This document shows, in pieces, positions 35,283-44,061 of a stretch of DNA of 64,000 nt (position 1 is the first letter of the stretch; each line of letters starts with the position of its first letter). The position numbers and the translations under genes were made by a program. The stretch spans positions 1,798,001 through 1,862,000 of the forward strand of contig OZ252290.1 in NCBI GenBank assembly GCA_965250105.1, written 5' to 3'. Origin of the DNA: JBCBSK01 sp965250105 (GTDB lineage: Bacteria > Pseudomonadota > Alphaproteobacteria > Rhizobiales > Tepidamorphaceae). The notes below the pieces were generated by a model that ran no database searches, was not told the origin of the DNA, and saw only the letters and a program-made list of their open reading frames with translations.

Positions 35283-36407
35283 CTACCGGCTCAGACCGCC
35301 GGCCAGCGTCGGCAGGTCGAGGCACTGGAAGCCGTAATGGCGCAGCCAGCGCAGATCGCCCGAGAAGAAGGCGCGCAGGTCCGGCGCGCCATATTTCAGC
35401 ATCGCGATGCGGTCGATGCCCATGCCCCAGGCGAAACCCTGATAGACCGCCGGGTCGAGATCGACATTGCGCAGGACATTCGGATGCACCACGCCGCAGC
35501 CGAGGATTTCGAGCCAGTCGTCGCCCTCGCCGATCCTCAGCTCGTTGCCGACCCGCTGGCAGCGGATATCGACCTCCATCGAGGGTTCGGTGAAGGGGAA
35601 GTGCGAGGCGCGGAAGCGCATCTTGACGTCGTCGACCTCGAAGAAAGCCTTGCAGAATTCCTCGAGCACCCATTTCAGATGGCCGAGATGGGCCTGCTTG
35701 TCGATCACCAGCCCCTCGACCTGATGGAACATCGGCGTGTGGGTCTGATCGTAGTCGCAGCGGAACACGCGGCCGGGCGCGATGACGCGGACCGGCGGCT
35801 CGCGTTCCAGCATGGCGCGGATCTGCACCGGCGAGGTATGCGTCCTGAGCAGGAGCCGCGACCCGTCGGGCTTTTCGGGGAAGAAGAAGGTGTCGTGCTC
35901 TTCGCGCGCCGGATGTTCCTCGGTGAAGTTCAGCCGGGTGAAGTTGAAATCATCGGTCTCGATATGCGGGCCCTCGGCGATGGCGAAGCCCATATCGGCG
36001 AAGATCGCGGTGAGTTCGTCCATCACCTGGCTGACCGGGTGGATACGGCCCTGCTGCAAGGCGGCGGGCCGGGTCGGCAGGGTCACGTCGACGGTCTCGC
36101 TGGCCAGCCGGGCTTCGAGGGCCGCGCTCTTCAGAACCTCCTTGCGGTCGGCGATCGCGGTCGCGATGCGGTCCTTCAGGCCGTTGATCGCCGGTCCCAT
36201 GACCTGGCGTTCCTCGGGCGTCATGCGGCCGAGCGTCTTGAGCCGTTCGGAAACCGCGCCCTTCTTGCCGAGCGCCGCGACGCGCACCGCTTCGAGCGCC
36301 GCCTCGTCGCCGGCCGCGTCGACCTCCGCCGTCAGGCGCCGTTCCAGGGCGTCGAGAGCGTCGTCTCCGCCCGTCTCCACCGCCATATCGAGCACTGTAT
36401 CCGCCAT
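35283..36407 (-). CDS. pheS: Phenylalanyl-tRNA synthetase alpha subunit
   Basis: 374 residues starting MADTVLDMAVETGG; GGGAG lies six bases upstream, and an ATG one codon earlier is equally possible. The N-terminal coiled-coil (about 15-95) binds tRNA. The class II core shows HPVSQVMDELTAIFADMGFAIAEGPHIETDDFNFTRLNFTEEHPAREEHDTFFF, then RTHTSPVQIRAML, RVIAPGRVFRCDYDQTHTPMFHQVEGLVID and motif 3 GFAWGMGIDRIAMLKYGAPDLRAFF. It charges tRNA-Phe together with PheT. A methyltransferase gene separates it from rplT. Confidence 0.96.
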   Translation of the reverse strand: MADTVLDMAVETGGDDALDALERRLTAEVDAAGDEAALEAVRVAALGKKGAVSERLKTLGRMTPEERQVMGPAINGLKDRIATAIADRKEVLKSAALEARLASETVDVTLPTRPAALQQGRIHPVSQVMDELTAIFADMGFAIAEGPHIETDDFNFTRLNFTEEHPAREEHDTFFFPEKPDGSRLLLRTHTSPVQIRAMLEREPPVRVIAPGRVFRCDYDQTHTPMFHQVEGLVIDKQAHLGHLKWVLEEFCKAFFEVDDVKMRFRASHFPFTEPSMEVDIRCQRVGNELRIGEGDDWLEILGCGVVHPNVLRNVDLDPAVYQGFAWGMGIDRIAMLKYGAPDLRAFFSGDLRWLRHYGFQCLDLPTLAGGLSR

Positions 36408-36510
36408 CATCGGCTCCCACATATCGCCGTCTGCCGTTCTTGCCGCCGGGCGGCCCATAAGGTCAAGGCCACAAAGCCTTTCCCGGCTTTTCCAGGCGGC
36501 CTCGACGGGA

Positions 36511-37401
36511 TCAGGAGGCGCGGCCCGTCAGCTTGCCCAGCTGATAGCCAAGATAGGTTGTCACCGGCTCCCGGTCGACATAGCCGGTCCGCGCCTTTTC
36601 AAGCCCGCGCGCGGCCAATGCCGCGATATCGCCCGGCGTGCCGTGCCGCAGCACGAAACCGGTCGGTTCATAGGCCTGTTCAAGCACCAATCCGGCGCGG
36701 GCGGCCGCGAGTTCGAGATTGGCGCCGTTGAAGCCGACGACATGGGCCAGATGCAGCCCGCCAATGCCCTTGCGCGCGTCGCTCTCCATATCCGGCACTT
36801 CGATGACGAGCCGGCCGTCCGGCGCCAGCAGGCTCGCCATCTTGGCCAGTGCGCCGACCGGATCGCGCAAATGTTCCAGGACATGGAAACAGGTCACGAG
36901 ATCAAACGGCGCGTCATAGGCCGCGTCCTGCCAGCGCCGCGCCTGAACCCGTTCGGCGAGCCGCGACCGGGCGGTGTCCGCATAGCTTTCGCCGGGGTCG
37001 AAGCCATGCGCGTCAAGACCGCGCTCAAGCAGGGTTTCAACGAGTTCGCCGGATCCGCAGCCGAAGTCGAGGCTGCGCCGGGCCGTGGCGTAGACATCCG
37101 GGACCTTGGCGATGCGCGCTTCGGCCTCGGCCAGCCTCTTGCGGCGATGGCGCGCGCTTGGTCCCGTCGCGGCACGCTGATAGTCGCGCCGGTAATGGCG
37201 GGCGTAATAGTCGGCGAGTTCGTCCTCGCGCGGCATCGGATTGGTGTAGAGCGTGCCGCAATGGCCGCAGAGCGCGGTCTTCAGCCGTTTCAGACGACGG
37301 TCGAGCCCGGCCACGGTACGATGGTCCGAGCCGCCGCAGACCGGGCAGGACACGGTCTCGCCCTCGAAGCCGTAGCCGGTGAAGGGTAGCGCCGCAAGCA
37401 C
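36511..37401 (-). CDS. Zinc-ribbon class I methyltransferase inserted between rplT and pheS
   Basis: 296 residues. An N-terminal four-cysteine zinc ribbon (VSCPVCGGSDH ... TALCGHCGTLYTNPMP, residues about 17-56) precedes a class I methyltransferase domain. RRSLDFGCGSGELVETLLERGLDAHGFDPGESYA is motif I, FDLVTCFHVLEHLRDPVGALAKMASLLAPDGRLVIEVPDM covers motifs II-III. The C-terminal GGLHLAHVVGFNGANLELAAARAGL is typical of the Methyltransf_23 plus C-methyltransferase-like group, some of which act on sugars. It is collinear with the ribosomal/pheST operon, but a ribosomal or tRNA target is not demonstrated. Confidence 0.8.
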   Translation of the reverse strand: MLAALPFTGYGFEGETVSCPVCGGSDHRTVAGLDRRLKRLKTALCGHCGTLYTNPMPREDELADYYARHYRRDYQRAATGPSARHRRKRLAEAEARIAKVPDVYATARRSLDFGCGSGELVETLLERGLDAHGFDPGESYADTARSRLAERVQARRWQDAAYDAPFDLVTCFHVLEHLRDPVGALAKMASLLAPDGRLVIEVPDMESDARKGIGGLHLAHVVGFNGANLELAAARAGLVLEQAYEPTGFVLRHGTPGDIAALAARGLEKARTGYVDREPVTTYLGYQLGKLTGRAS

Positions 37402-37458
37402 GTCAACCTCGCGCGAGAGGCAGGCCGTCCCCAGGGGACGGCGCCTCGGGAACCCGGA

Positions 37459-37815
37459 TCAGGCGAGGGCGGACTGCGCCTTATCGACAAGCGTCTTGAA
37501 CGCGTCGGGCTCATGAACGGCGAGATCGGCGAGGACCTTGCGGTCGACGTCGATGCCGGCCTTGTCGAGGCCGTTGATGAAGCGCGAATAGGTCAGGCCA
37601 TGCTGGCGCACGCCGGCATTGATGCGCTGGATCCACAAGGCGCGGAACGAGCGCTTGCGCCGCTTGCGGTCGCGATAGGCATATTGCTGCGCCTTCTCGA
37701 CGGCCTGCTTGGCGGTGCGGATCGTGTTCTTGCGGCGGCCGTAATAGCCCTTGGCCTGCTTGAGAACTTTCTTGTGGCGGGCGTGGCTGGTGACGCCCCG
37801 TTTCACACGTGACAT
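37459..37815 (-). CDS. rplT: 50S ribosomal protein L20
   Basis: 118 residues, the normal length: MSRVKRGVTSHARHKKVLKQAKGYYGRRKNTIRTAKQAVEKAQQYAYRDRKRRKRSFRALWIQRINAGVRQHGLTYSRFINGLDKAGIDVDRKVLADLA is the invariant L20 sequence. It binds 23S rRNA early in large-subunit assembly and in many bacteria feeds back on infC operon translation. It follows rpmI by 39 bp. Confidence 0.98.
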   Translation of the reverse strand: MSRVKRGVTSHARHKKVLKQAKGYYGRRKNTIRTAKQAVEKAQQYAYRDRKRRKRSFRALWIQRINAGVRQHGLTYSRFINGLDKAGIDVDRKVLADLAVHEPDAFKTLVDKAQSALA

Positions 37816-37854
37816 GGGATATGCTCCAAGATTTCGGCGAGATCGGTCGCTGGA

Positions 37855-38058
37855 TCAGCGGTCGTAGGGCATGAAATTGCGCAGGACGATCTTGGCGTCC
37901 GGATCGCTCATCACCATGGTCCCGCGGGCCTGGCGAATGAACTTGTTGGTCCGCTTGATCATGCCGTGGCGCTTGCCGGCGGCGGCCGCCTTGACGCGGC
38001 CCTTGGCCGTTACCTTGAAGCGCTTCTTGGCGCTCGACTTGGTCTTCAGTTTGGGCAT
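37855..38058 (-). CDS. rpmI: 50S ribosomal protein L35
   Basis: 67 residues from MPKLKTKSSAKKRFKVTAKGRVKAAAAGKRHGMIKRTNKFIRQARGTMVMSDPDAKIVLRNFMPYDR; the start is supported by AGGAG upstream. Small basic L35 of standard length, in the conserved infC-rpmI-rplT order. The 209 bp between it and infC hold no gene. Confidence 0.98.
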   Translation of the reverse strand: MPKLKTKSSAKKRFKVTAKGRVKAAAAGKRHGMIKRTNKFIRQARGTMVMSDPDAKIVLRNFMPYDR

Positions 38059-38267
38059 TTGGCTCTCCTGCACGGCTGATCGGCGCACCGTCCCCGGGAC
38101 GGCCGGCCAACCCCCGATTGTTTCAATCAACGATTGTCTCTGAACGAGCAAAGCCCGCGAACGGGCTTCAGGTCCATCGCCACGGCATGCCCTGCCGGGC
38201 GAGGGAAGAGCGGCTTATACGTGGTCGGGCCGCGAACGGCAAGCCCCTGGGAGGGCGATCACCGCCC

Positions 38268-38810
38268 TCAGCGCGGCGCGAGGATCATGATCATCTGGCG
38301 GCCTTCGAGCCGGGGCTCATATTCCACCTTGGCGATCTCGTCGACATCCTCGCGCACCCGGTGCAAAAGGTCGAGGCCAAGCTCCTGATGCGCCATTTCG
38401 CGCCCCCGGAAACGCAGCGTCACCTTGACCTTGTCGCCATCGTCGAAGAAGCGCTTCATGTTCCGCATCTTCACGTCATAATCATGCGTGTCGATATTGG
38501 GGCGCATCTTGATTTCCTTGACCTCGACGGTCTTCTGCTTCTTGCGCGCTTCCGCGGCCTTCTTCTGGGCCAGGAACTTGTAGCGGCCGTAGTCGAGGAT
38601 CTTGCAGACCGGCGGATCCGAATTGGGGGCGATCTCGACGAGGTCGAGATCGGCATCCGCCGCGCGGTCGAGCGCCTCGTCGATCGAGACGATACCGAGA
38701 TTGTCGCCTTCCGCGTCGATCAGCTGGACGCGTGGAACGGCGATCTCGCCATTGGTGCGGGGGCCTTCCTTCTGGGTCGGCGGCGGTGCTCTGTGGGGGC
38801 GGCGTGGTAT
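38268..38810 (-). CDS. infC: Translation initiation factor IF-3, apparent AUA start
   Basis: 180 residues. In frame, PRVQLIDAEGDNLGIVSIDEALDRAADADLDLVEIAPNSDPPVCKILDYGRYKF (IF3 N-domain) leads to KIKMRPNIDTHDYDVKMRNMKRFFDDGDKVKVTLRFRGREMAHQELG (C-domain, written across the conserved EIKMRP). The conserved N-terminus RRP...A.P..KEGPRTN lies downstream of an in-frame TGA, and no ATG, GTG or TTG occurs between that stop and the domain. The only suitable initiator is ATA at 38810-38808, with AGGAG eight bases upstream. Rare initiators (AUU in E. coli) let IF3 repress its own translation. It heads the rpmI-rplT-pheST series. Confidence 0.92.
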   Translation of the reverse strand: MPRRPHRAPPPTQKEGPRTNGEIAVPRVQLIDAEGDNLGIVSIDEALDRAADADLDLVEIAPNSDPPVCKILDYGRYKFLAQKKAAEARKKQKTVEVKEIKMRPNIDTHDYDVKMRNMKRFFDDGDKVKVTLRFRGREMAHQELGLDLLHRVREDVDEIAKVEYEPRLEGRQMIMILAPR

Positions 38811-39014
38811 GGCTCAGTCTCCTGTGAACTGCGGTGCCATCCAGAGCCTTGGTCCGATCATGTCTTGGTCGGTCGTGGATCCGCCCTCCAAAGGAACAAG
38901 ACGCCGGCCATGGAATGGCGACGCGAACTGCCTATAAGATCAGCACAGCCGCACGGGAAGTCAAGGATTTCGGCGGATTGATGCCGAAAAGGACGGTGAC
39001 GGCGCGTCAACGAC

Positions 39015-39851
39015 ATGAAAGACCGAACGGAAAGACCGCCGATGACCTCTTCGCCCCCACCGCCAAAGCGCGACACGCTGACCCTGCCGCATGCGGCACG
39101 ACCCCCCGGCACGGTCGACATCGCCGTCGAGCGGCGCGCGGGCTCCGGCACCGGTCTGTTCTGGATGTCGGGCTTCATGTCGGACATGGCCGGCGGCAAG
39201 GCGATGGCGCTCGACGGTTGGGCGGCCGATATGGGCCACCCTTGCACGCGCTTCGACTATTCAGGCCACGGCGTTTCGGGCGGCGACATACGCCAGGGGA
39301 CGATCGGCCAGTGGCTGTCGGAAGCCCGCGCCGTCTTCGCCAGGACGACCGGCCCGCAGGTCGTGGTCGGCTCGTCGATGGGCGGCTATCTCGGGCTGCT
39401 CCTGGCGCTGGCCGAACGCGCGGACCACGGTGCCGGATCGCGCGTCGCGGGCCTTCTCCTGATCGCGCCGGCGCTCGACATGACCGAACGGCTGATGTGG
39501 GACGAGATGTCGGATGAGGACCGCGACACGCTCCACCGCGACGGCGTGCTGCTCAAGCCGTCCGACTATGGCGACACGCCCTATCCGCTGACCGCGAAGC
39601 TAATCGAGGAGGGGCGTGACCATCTTCTGACGCCCAGGGCGCCGCTCGATCTCGGCTGCCCGGTTCACATTCTGCAGGGCCGCCTTGATGTCGACGTGCC
39701 GTTGCGGGTCGTGCTCGATCTCGTCGATCTCATCGACGGCGATGTCGACCTGACGGTGATCAATAGCGGAGACCACCGTTTGAGCCGGCCCGAAGACCTT
39801 GATCGTCTCGTTGCGCGTGCCGCTTTCCTGACGGGCGCGGCTGCTTCTTGA
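39015..39851 (+). CDS. Alpha/beta hydrolase
   Basis: 278 residues (a start at 39042, MTSSPPPPKRD, is also possible). The fold is clear: TGLFWMSGFMSDMAGGKAMALDGWAADMGHPCTRFDYSGHGVSGGD contains the oxyanion region, VVVGSSMGGYLGLLLAL the nucleophile elbow GSSMG, and LTVINSGDHRLSRPEDL the catalytic histidine. VHILQGRLDVDVPLRV carries the acid. It resembles the ABHD10-like hydrolases that often sit divergent from infC in rhizobia. The substrate (a thioester or ester) is not known. Its last 92 bp overlap the convergent acyltransferase gene. Confidence 0.8.
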   Translation: MKDRTERPPMTSSPPPPKRDTLTLPHAARPPGTVDIAVERRAGSGTGLFWMSGFMSDMAGGKAMALDGWAADMGHPCTRFDYSGHGVSGGDIRQGTIGQWLSEARAVFARTTGPQVVVGSSMGGYLGLLLALAERADHGAGSRVAGLLLIAPALDMTERLMWDEMSDEDRDTLHRDGVLLKPSDYGDTPYPLTAKLIEEGRDHLLTPRAPLDLGCPVHILQGRLDVDVPLRVVLDLVDLIDGDVDLTVINSGDHRLSRPEDLDRLVARAAFLTGAAAS

Positions 39852-40806
39852 GCGCCTTGGGGCGTGTGGTCCGGACATCGTCGATATTGCCGCTGTCGCC
39901 GTGATAGCGCCGTTCGAGGCGGTAGGTCTCGGCGCGGATGAATTCGGTCGCCTCCACCGATGTCGGGAAGGCCTGCATGACCTCCGGCGTGATCGGATCG
40001 CCGATGGCGATCTTCAGGACCCGGTTCCTGAGGCGCCAGTTCTGGAAATAGATCAGGCCCATGCGCAGCGACATCGACAGCTTCGAGGCAACGTGGAACA
40101 GCATCTCGTTTTCGGAATCGCAATAGATCGGCACCACGGTAGCGCCGGTCTGGCGCGCCCATTTCGCCGCCGTCGTGCGCCATTCCCAGTCGGTCGCGCG
40201 CTGCTTCAGCTTCTTGCGGTCGGCGATCGCGCCAGCCGGCGCGATGACGCCGACGCCGCCCTTCTTCATATGCGCGCGGAACTGGGCGGCGGCGCGCAGA
40301 TTGGCGCGCTCGGCCTTGGGCGTGCCGCGCAGATCCATCGGAATGCAGAAATGGCCGAATAGCGGATTGTGCGCCACCGACAGATTGACCATCACCTTCA
40401 CATCGTCGCGCACGCGCAAGACCTGGGTCGCGCCCGCCATGACTTCGAGAATGCCGTGCGGATGATTGCCGACGACCAGCACCGGGCCTTCCTTCGGGAA
40501 ATTCTCGTGCGAACCCTCGACGATTTCGAGCTTGATGCCGAGCGCTTCCATGAACAGTTCCGCACCGGCCTGGGGGTCCGAGATGTGGATGTCGGGGCGG
40601 CCGATCCGCTTGAAATGACGCTGCACATGGCGCGTCATGCGGTCGCCGCCGAAGGCCATTTCGAGCGCATAGACCGCCGCCGGCCGTATCAGCCCCGGCA
40701 CGGACAGCGACATGGAATCGGCGCGTTTGTTGACGACGTGGCGTTCGAAACGGTCTTCGAGACGTTCCACGACACGGCGTGCCCTGTTCGAGATATGCCG
40801 CTTCAT
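39760..40806 (-). CDS. Lysophospholipid/diacylglycerol acyltransferase-like protein with HPHG motif
   Basis: 348 residues. VLVVGNHPHGILEVMAGATQVLRVRDDVKVMVN (about 108-140) carries an NHPHG motif, as in the DGAT2 family and some bacterial PlsC-like acyltransferases, rather than the plain NHxxxxD box. MDLRGTPKAERANLRAAAQFRAHMKKGGVGVIAPAGAIADRKK holds the second acyltransferase block (the PxG region). GATVVPIYCDSENEMLFHV and LKIAIGDPITPEVM follow. A membrane-associated glycerolipid or ornithine-lipid acyltransferase is likely. The last ~30 residues overlap the hydrolase gene antisense and may be an unconserved tail. Confidence 0.72.
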   Translation of the reverse strand: MKRHISNRARRVVERLEDRFERHVVNKRADSMSLSVPGLIRPAAVYALEMAFGGDRMTRHVQRHFKRIGRPDIHISDPQAGAELFMEALGIKLEIVEGSHENFPKEGPVLVVGNHPHGILEVMAGATQVLRVRDDVKVMVNLSVAHNPLFGHFCIPMDLRGTPKAERANLRAAAQFRAHMKKGGVGVIAPAGAIADRKKLKQRATDWEWRTTAAKWARQTGATVVPIYCDSENEMLFHVASKLSMSLRMGLIYFQNWRLRNRVLKIAIGDPITPEVMQAFPTSVEATEFIRAETYRLERRYHGDSGNIDDVRTTRPKALKKQPRPSGKRHAQRDDQGLRAGSNGGLRY

Positions 40807-41043
40807 GCCCTCTGCCTTTGCGGTCCCCCCGGATCATCTCCTGTCCGGCGCGCTGCCGTCCGGACATGAAAAGATGATCGATCTTAATATGTCGGCGCCA
40901 TGTGCCCGGGCGGCTTCTGGAATGAACCGCCGCCGACCGTCGATGACACCAACATCCGGCCATCCGTCACGATACGTAGGTCCGGGTCAATCAACTTTTT
41001 CGTGCCGGGCAAAGCCAGGCCCCCCTTTTCGTCAATTCTCGCA

Positions 41044-41925
41044 TCAGCCCTCGGCGTCCGGCGCGCCCTCGAGAATCGCGCGCAATCCGGCGCGATAGTC
41101 CGGAAAGGTAAGCGACACGCCGAAGTCCGCCTTCATACGATTGTTACATGTCCGTTTGATTTCACTGTAGAAACCGCGACCCATGGGCGACAGATCCGCC
41201 TCGTCGAAGGGGATTTCCGGCGGTGGCGCGACGCCGAGCAGATCGGCCGCATAGGTGACGACGTCCTGCGGCGGGCTCGGATGATCGTCGGACAGGTTAT
41301 AGATGCCGCCCGGCGCCGGCTTCTCGATCGCGGCGGCGAGCACAGTAGCGATATCGTCGACATGGATGCGGTTGAACACCTGGCCCTCGCGGATGATCCG
41401 CCGTGCCGTGCCGCGTCGCAGCTGGTCGATCTGGCTGCGTCCCGGGCCGTAGATCCCGGCGAGCCGGAACACCATGGCCGTCCCGCCGGTGGCGGCCGCG
41501 AGATCGAGCCAGGCCCGTTCGGCGATCACCCGGCGCTTGGCGCGCGGCTGGGTCGGGCGCAATTCGGCGGTCTCGTCGATCCATGCCCCGCCGTGATCGC
41601 CATAGACGCCGATGGTCGACAGATAGGCCACCCAGCCGAGCGTCCCGCTGGCGCGGAGCGCGTCCCCATGATGGCGCAATACGGGATCGCCGCCCTCGCC
41701 CGGCGGGATCGACTGGATCGCATGGGTCGCCATGCCGATGGCGCCGGCGAGATCGGCCGAGGATGTCTGGCCGTCGAACAGGACCGGTTCGACGCCGAGC
41801 GCCGCGATGCGTTCGGCCTTGTCCGCGCCGCGCACGCTGCCGATGACCCGCCAGCCTTGGGCGAGGAGGCGTGGGCTGAGCCGTTCGGCGGTGTAGCCGA
41901 AACCGAGGAACAACATGACGGGCAT
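41044..41925 (-). CDS. NAD(P)-dependent epimerase/dehydratase-like protein (YeeZ-type atypical SDR)
   Basis: 293 residues from MPVMLFLGFGYTAERLSPRLLAQGWRVIGSVR, the short GxGYxA nucleotide motif of atypical SDRs. YLSTIGVYGDHGGAWIDETAELRP resembles the active-site strand of extended SDRs but with S-T and Y displaced. RLAGIYGPGRSQIDQLRRG, FNRIHVDDIATVLAAAIE and YNLSDDHPSPPQDVV follow the family pattern. Its ATG overlaps the queG stop by one base, so it is coupled to queG. Function unknown. Confidence 0.75.
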   Translation of the reverse strand: MPVMLFLGFGYTAERLSPRLLAQGWRVIGSVRGADKAERIAALGVEPVLFDGQTSSADLAGAIGMATHAIQSIPPGEGGDPVLRHHGDALRASGTLGWVAYLSTIGVYGDHGGAWIDETAELRPTQPRAKRRVIAERAWLDLAAATGGTAMVFRLAGIYGPGRSQIDQLRRGTARRIIREGQVFNRIHVDDIATVLAAAIEKPAPGGIYNLSDDHPSPPQDVVTYAADLLGVAPPPEIPFDEADLSPMGRGFYSEIKRTCNNRMKADFGVSLTFPDYRAGLRAILEGAPDAEG

Positions 41926-43070
41926 CAGACGAACGCGCCTTCCATGGTATCTCGCGCAAGTTTTGCGCCCGACAGGGCCGCCTGCCATTCGCGGTCGACA
42001 TCGGGGTCTGGATCGGGTCGGCACCGGTCGGCATGGCGGGCGAGGTCGCCGGCCGGCAAGAGACGCGACAGGGCCCATATGGCCATGGCGCGGACGAGTG
42101 GCGAGGCATCGTCGAGGCGGGCGATGGCCACCGGCGCGAGCGTCAAGTCCGCCGAATTGCCGATCGCGATCAGCACGTTGCGCACGAAACGGTCGCGCCC
42201 TGTGCGCTTGATCGGGCTCTTGCGGAACCGCTCGCGGAAGGCCGCGTCATCCAGCCCGGCGAGATCCGCCAGGGGCGTGAGATCGCGGCCCGGCCGCGCC
42301 CGGAACGCCTCCTGGTTCGCCGCGTGATGCGCCGTTCGGGCGAACTTGTTCCACGGGCAGACGGCGAGGCAGTCGTCGCAGCCATAGATCCGGTTGCCGA
42401 TCGCGGGACGGAACTCGGCCGGAATGTGGCCCTTATGCTCAATCGTCAGATAGGAGATGCAGCGCCGCGCATCGAGTTGATAGGGCGCGGGGAAGGCGTT
42501 TGTCGGGCAGATATCGAGACAGGCGCGGCAGGAGCCGCAATGGTCGGTCTCCGGCGCGTCCGGGGCGAGATCAGCGGTGGTGAACAGCGCGCCGAGAAAC
42601 AGCCAGGAGCCGAAATCGCGGCTGACGAGATTGGTGTGCTTGCCCTGCCAGCCGAGCCCGGCGGCCTCCGCGAGCGGTTTTTCCATCACCGGCGCGGTAT
42701 CGACGAAGACCTTCACCTCGGCCGTCGTCGTCTCGGCGAGCCAGCGGCCGAGCCGCTTCAGCGCCTTCTTCAGGACGTCGTGATAGTCGTCGCCGCGCGC
42801 ATAGGCCGAGATCAGGCCCCGGTCGCGGTGGTTTAGATCGTCGAGCGGATCGCGATCGGGCGCGTAATTGACGGCCACCATGACGACCGAACGCGCGGCG
42901 GGCCACAGGCCTGCGGGGTCGCCGCGCCGGTCGGCGGTATCCGCCATCCAGGCCATGCCGCCATGGCGGCCGAGCCGCAGAAACGCCCGCAAGCGGTCTG
43001 TGGCCTCGGGAATGGCGTCGGGCCGCGTCACCCGCGCGGCATCGAAGCCCTCGGCGCGGGCGCGCTCCAT
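41925..43070 (-). CDS. queG: Epoxyqueuosine reductase
   Basis: A 381-residue cobalamin- and Fe-S-dependent enzyme that reduces epoxyqueuosine to queuosine in tRNA. The cofactor region GKHTNLVSRDFGSWLFLG is present. Two ferredoxin-like cysteine clusters are visible, HCGSCRACLDICPTNAF and IYGCDDCLAVCPWNKFA, then a C-terminal HEAT-like repeat (FVRNVLIAIGNSADLTLAPVAIARLDDASPLVRAMAIWAL). The ATG at 43070 is used here; homology may extend about ten codons upstream (LSAPDLKRTV). It depends on cobalamin, and cobQ is in this window. Confidence 0.93.
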   Translation of the reverse strand: MERARAEGFDAARVTRPDAIPEATDRLRAFLRLGRHGGMAWMADTADRRGDPAGLWPAARSVVMVAVNYAPDRDPLDDLNHRDRGLISAYARGDDYHDVLKKALKRLGRWLAETTTAEVKVFVDTAPVMEKPLAEAAGLGWQGKHTNLVSRDFGSWLFLGALFTTADLAPDAPETDHCGSCRACLDICPTNAFPAPYQLDARRCISYLTIEHKGHIPAEFRPAIGNRIYGCDDCLAVCPWNKFARTAHHAANQEAFRARPGRDLTPLADLAGLDDAAFRERFRKSPIKRTGRDRFVRNVLIAIGNSADLTLAPVAIARLDDASPLVRAMAIWALSRLLPAGDLARHADRCRPDPDPDVDREWQAALSGAKLARDTMEGAFV

Positions 43071-43096
43071 CACGGTTCGCTTGAGATCGGGCGCGC

Positions 43097-43789
43097 TCAG
43101 AAATCCAGATCCGCATAGCTCGGCGCCGGCTGCATGCCCGGCGCCCGGTCGGCCAGGAGCGGCCGGAAGGACGGCCGCGACTTGATGCGAGCATACCAGC
43201 TTTTCGCCGGCTCGAACGCCTCCCACGGCACATCGCCGAGATAGTCGGTCATCGAGACGTGGGCGGCGGCCACGAGATCGGCATGGGACAGCGTGTCGCC
43301 GCCGAGCCAGTTCCGGTGCACCGACAGGAAGGCGATGTATTTCAGATGCGTGCGGATGTTCTGCGCGCCCGCCTTGAGGCGCTGGGTGTCCGGCGGTCCG
43401 CCGCCGAAGGCCGTCGGGATGATCCGCTTGAGGAGCTTCTCGCCAACCAGATAATCGGTGACCTCCTGGCCGAAGCCGTCGGTGAACCAGTCGACGAGGC
43501 GGCGCACTTCGGCGCGCGCGACCGGGTCGGAGGGCATCAGCCGCTGCGCGCCCATGCCTTCGCCGCGGGTGTCGTCGAGATAGTCGAGCACCGCCCGCAG
43601 TCCGACCACCGGCGGCAGATCGTCCTCGACCAGCACCGGTGTCAGATTGGCCGGGTTGAGCGCGACGAAGGCCTCGCAGCGCTCCCATACCCGCTCCTCG
43701 ACCAATTGCGCGACGAGGCCGTATTCGGCGAGCGCGACGCGCACCGCGCGCGAGCCGGCACAGAACGGATGATGATGGAGCGTCAGCAT
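43097..43789 (-). CDS. Glutathione S-transferase family protein
   Basis: 230 residues. The thioredoxin-like N-domain MLTLHHHPFCAGSRAVRVALAEYGL is followed by VALNPANLTPVLVEDDLPPVVGLRAVLDYLDD, in which NPANLTPVLV is the cis-proline region and the usual ES pair is replaced. The all-alpha C-domain contains WLGGDTLSHADLVAAAHVSMTDYLGDVPWE, the N-capping Asp motif. It is first in a GST-queG-epimerase operon and divergent from uppP. Substrate unknown. Confidence 0.86.
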   Translation of the reverse strand: MLTLHHHPFCAGSRAVRVALAEYGLVAQLVEERVWERCEAFVALNPANLTPVLVEDDLPPVVGLRAVLDYLDDTRGEGMGAQRLMPSDPVARAEVRRLVDWFTDGFGQEVTDYLVGEKLLKRIIPTAFGGGPPDTQRLKAGAQNIRTHLKYIAFLSVHRNWLGGDTLSHADLVAAAHVSMTDYLGDVPWEAFEPAKSWYARIKSRPSFRPLLADRAPGMQPAPSYADLDF

Positions 43790-44061
43790 GGGATGGGACT
43801 GGCTTATCGGGCGGGATGGTAACCTTTTGACCGATCGCGATCGGGCCTTTCGAGGTTCGGCTTGGCGATCGGCTGGCGACCCGATATAGAGCCCGCCGGC
43901 GCGCGAGACAATCGATTCGACCTGGACGGCGCCGCGCCGGCGTCATCCGCCTTCTGCTTAAGGCCATCATGCCGGGCCAGGACGGGCGAGCCTATGACCA
44001 TGCCGGGGATGCGAGTCCGGCACGGGCCGCGACGGAACGGCGAGCGGGAAAGTGACCGGCT

